A stretch of DNA of 64,000 nucleotides, from contig CAIRDP010000063.1 of the NCBI GenBank assembly GCA_903877385.1, forward strand, positions 62,001-126,000, in the 5' to 3' direction. The stretch is from an uncultured Bacteroidales bacterium. GTDB taxonomy: Bacteria; Bacteroidota; Bacteroidia; Bacteroidales; FEN-979. Made by a program: the position numbers and the translations under genes. A model generated the notes under the pieces. That model saw nothing but the letters and a program-made list of their open reading frames with translations, was not told the DNA's origin and did not search any database. Shown piece by piece: positions 58,816 through 64,000 of this stretch. The first letter of the stretch is position 1, and every line of letters begins with the position of its first letter.

Positions 58816-60063
58816 TCAGATGGCTTCATGATGTGAATGCTCCTGCTGGTGATCATGCTCGTGTTCATGTTCATGGTCATGCTCGTGTTCGTGCATTTCC
58901 GATGCTATCGCCACGAATTCATCATAGGAAACCTCCTTTTTAACAACCTTCAGATGTGTTTTGAAAAGGCCCATTAGCCTGGCATTGTATAACTGGTCGT
59001 TGATCCTTTGAACCTGTTCCTTATTCTGCATGAAGGCATCAACAATTGAATCATACTTTTTCTCCATTTCTGTATCGACAAATTCCGTGCCGACTCTTCG
59101 AAGCATGACCGTCCTGATGTAAGTTTTTATGTCTTCGTCAGTTACCCTGATGTCATTCTCGCGGATTATCCTGTTTTCTATTAGCTGCCATTTCATGGAT
59201 TCCCTGAACGAGGGATAATCCTTTTCGATTTGCTCCCCGGTGAATTTGCCTTCATTGTATTCAAGGAGCCATCGTTTCAGAAAGTCGTCGGGCAGCTCAA
59301 AGTTTGTATTTTTTACAAGCAGATCAACGGCTTTATTAAAAAAGATCTTGTCGGTTTCCTGGACAAAACTGGCTGAAGCATCTTTCCTGATCCTTTCCCT
59401 GAATTGTTCTTCGGTTTCAATTTTATCCCCCGGGTAGACTTTTTCATAGAAATCGGCTGTCATTTCGGCAGGGATGACTTCGGGGGCCATTGTCCCCTCC
59501 GGTTTAACTGCTTCGGCGACGGCATCAGCCTGTTCCGCATTTTCCCCGGGTTTCTCTTCAATTACCTCAGCCGCCTCACTCGCTTCAGGTTTCACCGGAG
59601 TTCCAAAACGGTTGCGGGTTTCGGTAATGTATTTGTCGATCATGACGTCGTCGACAAGGATCTCAAAATCCTCTACTTCCGTTTCAGGGCCAAGCGGTAT
59701 TTTGAACTCAGGCGCAAACCCTATATCAAAAAAGAATTCAAAACTGGTTTGAACTTCAAAATCGACTGCCGAATTTTTTTCAAGGTTTGGAATTGGGTTC
59801 CCAAGCAGATCGAGGTTCTGTTCCTTTATGTAGTTGTTCAGAGAATCTGAAATAAGTTTGTTGACCTCCTCGGCCAGGACCGATTTTCCATACATTTTCC
59901 GGATCAGGCCAGAGGGGATGTGCCCAGGACGGAAACCGGGAATGTTTGCTTTTTTCTGGTAGTCCTTGATTACTTTGTTTACCTGTTCAGTGAAGTCTTC
60001 CGGGGAGATTTCCATCCGGATTGTTGCGGTTAGTTCGCCTGTACTCTCTTTTGTTAAATTCAT
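58816..60063 (-). CDS. tig: Trigger factor without PPIase core, with His-rich C-terminal tail
   Basis: A 415-residue protein. The N-terminal ribosome-binding domain contains the signature GFRPGHIPSGLI (residues about 43-54). Where the FKBP-type PPIase domain would be, there is an acidic linker (about 165-205) and no FKBP motif. The C-terminal chaperone domain follows. The last 25 residues are rich in His, Glu and Asp (HEHEHDHEHEHEHDHQQ), a likely divalent-metal-binding tail similar in composition to that of nickel-binding SlyD. It starts the tig-clpP-clpX operon. Confidence 0.93.
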   Translation of the reverse strand: MNLTKESTGELTATIRMEISPEDFTEQVNKVIKDYQKKANIPGFRPGHIPSGLIRKMYGKSVLAEEVNKLISDSLNNYIKEQNLDLLGNPIPNLEKNSAVDFEVQTSFEFFFDIGFAPEFKIPLGPETEVEDFEILVDDVMIDKYITETRNRFGTPVKPEASEAAEVIEEKPGENAEQADAVAEAVKPEGTMAPEVIPAEMTADFYEKVYPGDKIETEEQFRERIRKDASASFVQETDKIFFNKAVDLLVKNTNFELPDDFLKRWLLEYNEGKFTGEQIEKDYPSFRESMKWQLIENRIIRENDIRVTDEDIKTYIRTVMLRRVGTEFVDTEMEKKYDSIVDAFMQNKEQVQRINDQLYNARLMGLFKTHLKVVKKEVSYDEFVAIASEMHEHEHDHEHEHEHDHQQEHSHHEAI

Positions 60064-60134
60064 GAATGTTTCTTATGATTAATTAGCTTTTACCTATGCC
60101 TGGTAATTTATTGCTTCAGGCCCTTTATTTCACT

Positions 60135-60219
60135 TGGTGCGGATGAAGGGACTCGAACCCCCACGCCCTGAGGCACAAGATCCTAAGTCTTGCGCGGCTA
60201 CCAATTACGCCACATCCGC
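60135..60219 (-). tRNA. tRNA-Leu (anticodon TAG), CCA encoded
   Basis: Minus-strand tRNA with 7-bp acceptor stem GCGGATG/CATCCGC, discriminator A and encoded CCA. The anticodon arm is CAAGA-CTTAGGA-TCTTG, giving anticodon TAG, and a long variable arm fits a class II leucine tRNA. Confidence 0.95.
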
Positions 60220-60243
60220 ATGATGAAGTAATTTTCAAGCCTG

Positions 60244-60251
60244 CAAAGGTA
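60244..60251 (-). promoter_or_regulatory. -7 box for tRNA-Leu
   Basis: Minus-strand TACCTTTG matches TAnnTTTG, 24 bp upstream of the tRNA 5' end. The remainder of the region up to 60458 shows no gene. Confidence 0.55.
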
Positions 60252-60458
60252 CTAATTTTTTCCTTTTCGGCGTTATAATCAGCAGAGAAGCTGATGCTGT
60301 GGTTTTGTTTGCTTCGGCGGGCAACCAAAGCATCTTATCAGGGTCATTAATAAAAACAAACACCAGAACGGGAAATCATCCTGAAAGTACACTTTATTCC
60401 ACAACAGGGAAAACATTTACCAGGTTTTTATAAACTTTATTGAATAAGCAAACCTTAT

Positions 60459-61943
60459 ATGAGGTTAAGCAGATATATATTGCCCTTTCTTCTCATGCTG
60501 TCGTTACATGGCATGGTGAAAGGACAATCAATGTACGGAGAAGTATTAGGGAATTATTCCGGTGTGAACAGCCTTCAGCTTAACCCCAGTGCCTTGCAGA
60601 ATTCGAAGACCTGGCTTGATGTTGAATTCCTCGGCGCCGGCCTGTTTGTTCAGAATAACATGCTTTATCAGAAAAAATCCGACTATAGTTTTTCACACTT
60701 CTTTCAAGGAGGCTATGAATGGCCAACCCATTCCGAAGGGTATGGTACCGAGGTACGCATTCTCTATACTTATAATAATACGAAACCCAAGAATCTTTAC
60801 AGCGATATCAGGCTTGACGGTCCTGGCGCGATGCTGATCTGGGGGAAGCATGCTTTTGCAATTACTACGGCTGTCAGGAACGTGATTTCGGTTCGCGGCA
60901 TGCCCTATGACCTTGCGAATTTTGCTTACCTTGGACTGAACTACCAGCCGCAGCAAAAAATCAACTACAACGACACCCGCCCGTTTGGGATGGCCCAGAT
61001 GGCCTGGGCCGAAATCGGGCTGTCTTATTCGTATGAGGTTTATGGACGCGGGTTTAACCGCATCAATGCCGGGCTTTCGGTACGCAAGTTGTTTGGTTAT
61101 GCAGGAATGTACACCAACGTTAAAAATATTAATTATACCGTGCTGGATGATTCCACAGTGCAGATTAAAAATCTGGATGGGGCAATGGGAATGTCAATGC
61201 CTGTCGATTACCAAACCAACCAGTTTGCCGGCGGAACCGCATTCAGGGGAGGCGGTTTTGCCGTTGACCTGGGGGTTACTTATACCCGCCTGGTCAAACC
61301 CCACCAGGAACAGTACTTCAATAAACCCTGCGAACAGCATTATGAAGACTACCTGTATCGTGTGGGTGTAGCACTGATTGATATCGGGGGAATCAGTTTT
61401 AAGACCAATGCACAGAAATTTGTCATAGGCAACCGATCTTCATACTGGGACCAGCTTACACATATCAAATTCAAGAACATACAGCAGATGCTCGACACCC
61501 TGAGCTATAAATTTTACGGGGATAAAACTTCGGCATTGGCTGCGAATAAATTCACTATCTGGCTCCCGTCGGCACTGAGCGTGCAGTTTGACTATCATCT
61601 TACGAAATTCACGTATGTCAACGCAAGCCTCATATACCCTTTTGCCCTGGCCGGTGCAACACTGAGCAGGCCTGCCGAACTGGCCATTACGCCAAGGTAT
61701 GAGCACCGCTGGCTGGAAGTCAGCCTACCCGTTTCACTTTATGACTGGTATCTCCCCAGGATAGGTCTTGCCTTAAGGGTTTACGGGTTTACGATCGGAT
61801 GTGATAAAATGGGAGGCTTCTTTAATTTTAACGACTTCACAGGATTGGATGTGTATTTTTCGATCAAATATTTTCTCGACAAGGGTTCCTGCCGGCTGAA
61901 AAGCAGTAAACATTGCGGCAACCTTGAATTCGGCCCGGGTTGA
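60459..61943 (+). CDS. DUF5723 outer-membrane-like protein
   Basis: A 494-residue protein with a signal peptide (to about residue 23, MVKGQS). The mature part begins YGEVLGNYSGVNSLQLNPSAL, matching DUF5723 proteins, and shows many alternating aromatic beta strands, so a beta-barrel of the PorV-like type is likely. Function unknown. A cysteine-containing tail (KSSKHCGNLEFGPG) closes it. It abuts the convergent ABC permease gene by 1 bp. Confidence 0.8.
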   Translation: MRLSRYILPFLLMLSLHGMVKGQSMYGEVLGNYSGVNSLQLNPSALQNSKTWLDVEFLGAGLFVQNNMLYQKKSDYSFSHFFQGGYEWPTHSEGYGTEVRILYTYNNTKPKNLYSDIRLDGPGAMLIWGKHAFAITTAVRNVISVRGMPYDLANFAYLGLNYQPQQKINYNDTRPFGMAQMAWAEIGLSYSYEVYGRGFNRINAGLSVRKLFGYAGMYTNVKNINYTVLDDSTVQIKNLDGAMGMSMPVDYQTNQFAGGTAFRGGGFAVDLGVTYTRLVKPHQEQYFNKPCEQHYEDYLYRVGVALIDIGGISFKTNAQKFVIGNRSSYWDQLTHIKFKNIQQMLDTLSYKFYGDKTSALAANKFTIWLPSALSVQFDYHLTKFTYVNASLIYPFALAGATLSRPAELAITPRYEHRWLEVSLPVSLYDWYLPRIGLALRVYGFTIGCDKMGGFFNFNDFTGLDVYFSIKYFLDKGSCRLKSSKHCGNLEFGPG

Positions 61944-63047
61944 TCATTCCCCGGTTTTCACATCCAGGGCATCCCTCAGTGAGTTTCCCATAAGCATAAA
62001 TGCAAGTACGAGCAGCATGATGGCAAGCCCGGGAAGTATTGCAAGGTAAGCGTAATCCAGGATGATGTATCCGTAGTTTTCCTTGATCATCGACCCCCAG
62101 GACGGGACGGGAGGCTGAACCCCCAGACCGAGGAAACTAAGTCCGGCTTCAAGTAAAATGGCGGATGCAAAGTTTGCAGCAGATATCGCAATCACTGCGG
62201 CCATCACGTTGGGCAGGATATGCAGGATGATGATCCTGGAATCGGAAAACCCCAGGGCATGACCAGCTTCAACAAATTCTTTCTCCCTGAGGCTCATTAC
62301 CTGCCCCCTTACCATCCTTGCAACGTCAACCCACATAGTAAGGCCTACGGCCACAAAAACCTGCCAGAACCCTTTCCCAAGTGCAAAAGTGATGGCTATT
62401 ACAAGAAGAAGGGTAGGGATGGACCAGACCACATTGATGACCCACATGATAAAATCATCGGCCCAGCCCCTGAAATATCCTGCAACAGCGCCAAGTGAAA
62501 TACCTATGAGCAACGAAATAAATACCGAGATAAAGCCCACCGCAAGGCTGATCCTGGCTCCTATGATCAGCTGGCTCAGATAATCCCTGCCAAAGCGGTC
62601 GGTGCCCAGCCAGAATGTCTTTATTTTTGACGTGCTGAGTTTTTTTGCCGGGATTTTGTTTTCGGCCGATATCGTGCCTGGCTCGGCATAAGCCTTGTAA
62701 AAGACAGTATCGCCGCAAGCCCTGTAACTGCTAACCGGGATCTCTGTGAACCTGCTTCTGCTACCCATAAGCATTGTATGCATCCATGATGAACCATGGA
62801 CAGGCTCATCTTTCATGATATAAAGCATTTCAACCTTAAAACCAGGCTTCTTCAAACCCAGCTCCAGGAATTGCTGGTTCGCATAAGGGCTCTTGTCAGG
62901 TGTTATCAGGTAGCCCAGTATTGCGATAAGGCAGACCAGCCCGATGAAAATCAGGGACCCTATGCCCAAAGGCTCATGACTGAACCTTCCCCACGCAAGA
63001 CGTGAAAGGGAGGCTGAGATAATCTGGGGACGTTTCCGGAACAGCAT
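61944..63047 (-). CDS. ABC transporter permease, OppC/DppC type
   Basis: A 367-residue inner-membrane permease. One N-terminal helix (about 28-52), a periplasmic loop of about 120 residues, then five helices. The coupling motif EAGHALGFSDSRIIILHILPN is characteristic of peptide/nickel importers. The N-terminal extracytoplasmic loop is larger than usual. No partner genes (OppB, OppA, OppDF) are adjacent in the window; substrate could be peptides or nickel. Confidence 0.9.
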   Translation of the reverse strand: MLFRKRPQIISASLSRLAWGRFSHEPLGIGSLIFIGLVCLIAILGYLITPDKSPYANQQFLELGLKKPGFKVEMLYIMKDEPVHGSSWMHTMLMGSRSRFTEIPVSSYRACGDTVFYKAYAEPGTISAENKIPAKKLSTSKIKTFWLGTDRFGRDYLSQLIIGARISLAVGFISVFISLLIGISLGAVAGYFRGWADDFIMWVINVVWSIPTLLLVIAITFALGKGFWQVFVAVGLTMWVDVARMVRGQVMSLREKEFVEAGHALGFSDSRIIILHILPNVMAAVIAISAANFASAILLEAGLSFLGLGVQPPVPSWGSMIKENYGYIILDYAYLAILPGLAIMLLVLAFMLMGNSLRDALDVKTGE

Positions 63048-63069
63048 CAGGCAGGCAGGTGTATTTTTG

Positions 63070-63077
63070 CAAATGTA
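63070..63077 (-). promoter_or_regulatory. -7 box for the ABC permease gene
   Basis: Minus-strand TACATTTG matches TAnnTTTG, 22 bp upstream of the start at 63047. Confidence 0.5.
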
Positions 63078-63088
63078 TAATTTTTTTG

Positions 63089-63096
63089 TACTTTTG
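63089..63096 (+). promoter_or_regulatory. -7 box for tRNA-His
   Basis: TACTTTTG matches TAnnTTTG, 11 bp upstream of the tRNA 5' end. Confidence 0.6.
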
Positions 63097-63107
63097 CATC
63101 ACAAAAT

Positions 63108-63182
63108 GGTGGTCGTAGCTCAGCTGGTTAGAGCGTCAGATTGTGGCTCTGAAGGCCGTGGGTTCGAGTCCCATCTTCCACC
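63108..63182 (+). tRNA. tRNA-His (anticodon GTG)
   Basis: D arm, anticodon arm (TCAGA-TTGTGGC-TCTGA), five-base variable loop and T arm (GTGGG-TTCGAGT-CCCAT) are all in place. The extra 5' G at position -1 pairs with C73, typical of tRNA-His. CCA is not encoded. The acceptor stem (GTGGTCG with CTTCCAC) has two mismatches, T5-T68 and C6-T67, which is unusual. Confidence 0.92.
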
Positions 63183-63187
63183 CTGTG

Positions 63188-63230
63188 AATTCCCAAATGC
63201 CTTATAGCCAGACATTTGGGAATTTTTTTC
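63188..63230 (+). terminator. Intrinsic terminator after tRNA-His
   Basis: A 12-bp perfect stem (AATTCCCAAATG with CATTTGGGAATT), a 13-nt loop and a run of T residues directly follow the tRNA. Confidence 0.9.
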
Positions 63231-63316
63231 ATAAATTTATTTTCATTTTCAATGCCGGACTGTATATTTTATAATTGCTTATAATACTGATCATTGCATT
63301 GAATTATTTAAACTAA

Positions 63317-64000
63317 ATGAACACTGAGGATAATTTGAACCCGGATTTTGAGCAGATGAAGCCGGTGAATTCTGTCAATATACAAGCCGGCGATGAACAT
63401 TTGCAGGATGGAGAATGGCGTTACAGGCTCATTTCTGAAGTGCTTGTAAATTATATCTTTGTTTTGGATGTGGAACAAGGTGGTCAATTAAAGTTAAGCT
63501 GGGCTTCGGAAAATTTGTTGCTGGAAACCGGACGCAGGCCTGGGGAGATACTGACGATGGATGTCTGGAAAAACATCATATATGCCGATGATATTCCCCG
63601 GTTTTTGATCTTTGTAAACCAGATGTCAACATCCTTGGAAAAGGGTGAATTCGAATGCAGGTCGTTTCATAAAGACGGTCATTTACGATATATCAGGATC
63701 TATGCCCGTCAGAAGAAAGACTCCATTGGCAAAACATCTCATATTATCGGGGCAGTAAGGGAGATCACCGAGCTGAAACATGCTGAGCAACAGCTTCTTA
63801 AGTCCGAAGAAAAGTACCGCAAACTCCATTCCAGCATGACCGATGCATTCTGTTCGGTCAATATGAAAGGGGAAATGCAGGAATTCAATGAGAGTTACCT
63901 GCGGATGCTTGGATATTCGGCTGATGAAATGATCAAGCTTACCTATGTTGATCTCACACCTGAGAAATGGCATGCAATAGAGGCCAGAATAGTAGAGGAG
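63317..64000 (+). CDS. PAS-domain sensor protein, N-terminal fragment
   Basis: At least 228 residues from the ATG at 63317, open to the right edge. Two PAS domains are visible: about 30-155, with the PAC ending ITELKHAEQQLL, and a second starting KSEEKYRKLHSSMTDAFC. This layout is typical of soluble PAS sensor histidine kinases, but the kinase domain is outside the window. Residues 1-30 are unstructured. Confidence 0.85.
   Translation, partial: MNTEDNLNPDFEQMKPVNSVNIQAGDEHLQDGEWRYRLISEVLVNYIFVLDVEQGGQLKLSWASENLLLETGRRPGEILTMDVWKNIIYADDIPRFLIFVNQMSTSLEKGEFECRSFHKDGHLRYIRIYARQKKDSIGKTSHIIGAVREITELKHAEQQLLKSEEKYRKLHSSMTDAFCSVNMKGEMQEFNESYLRMLGYSADEMIKLTYVDLTPEKWHAIEARIVEE

Overview
The window comes from an anaerobic member of the Bacteroidetes, most likely the order Bacteroidales. 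Evidence: many promoters carry the phylum-specific -7 box TAnnTTTG, upstream Shine-Dalgarno sequences are weak, and typical phylum genes are present (porQ of the type IX secretion system, a PUR/DUF3276 protein, a long NusB, DUF4412/DUF5683/DUF4294/DUF5723 proteins, a propeller-type sensor kinase). No rRNA, CRISPR array or insertion sequence was seen. Two tRNA genes are present (Leu-TAG, His-GTG).

Positions 1-36000 form an unusually dense hydrogen-metabolism island. From left to right it holds: the start of a NuoE-like gene leaving the window; a sensory-type [FeFe] hydrogenase homologue with a PAS domain and a SpoIIE phosphatase; an electron-bifurcating-type operon (ATPase, [2Fe-2S] protein, hydB, hydA, hydC); a regulatory operon (DRTGG, RsbW-like ATPase, second sensory [FeFe] hydrogenase homologue, DRTGG, PHP phosphoesterase); a two-component block (propeller kinase, OmpR-type regulator, kinase, secreted target protein); a second, smaller hydCBA operon; a divergent pair encoding a membrane protein and a 1104-residue fusion of an NAD-dependent epimerase/dehydratase to a complete HydA; and a seven-gene operon joining a group-3-type [NiFe] hydrogenase and MvhD to two HdrA-like flavoproteins and a QmoC-like membrane subunit. 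A Crp/Fnr-family regulator follows. That is six hydrogenase-type catalytic subunits in about 36 kb.

The operons appear to be linked by a shared operator. A palindrome of the form TTGT(G/T)A-N6-T(C/A)ACAA occurs at every hydrogenase promoter region and in front of the Crp/Fnr gene itself. Three promoter regions have two copies exactly 17 bp apart. At the Crp/Fnr gene and the Hdr/[NiFe] operon the site overlaps the -7 box and nearly touches the start codon, which is a repressor-like geometry. This suggests one Crp/Fnr-controlled hydrogen regulon, with sensory hydrogenases, SpoIIE/RsbW-type proteins and DRTGG proteins as a second signalling layer.

Positions 36000-64000 are mostly housekeeping: truA, split transketolase, a long leftward run (parA, parB, DUF5683, dapB, lepB, DUF4412, ftsK, lolA), nusB, porQ, recF, a DUF721 gene, a FAH hydrolase, an exonuclease, a 2-oxoacid dehydrogenase E2, a glycosyltransferase, clpX, clpP and trigger factor (with a His-rich tail), a DUF5723 protein, an ABC permease, and the start of a PAS sensor protein. 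Several intercistronic spacers carry short tandem arrays.
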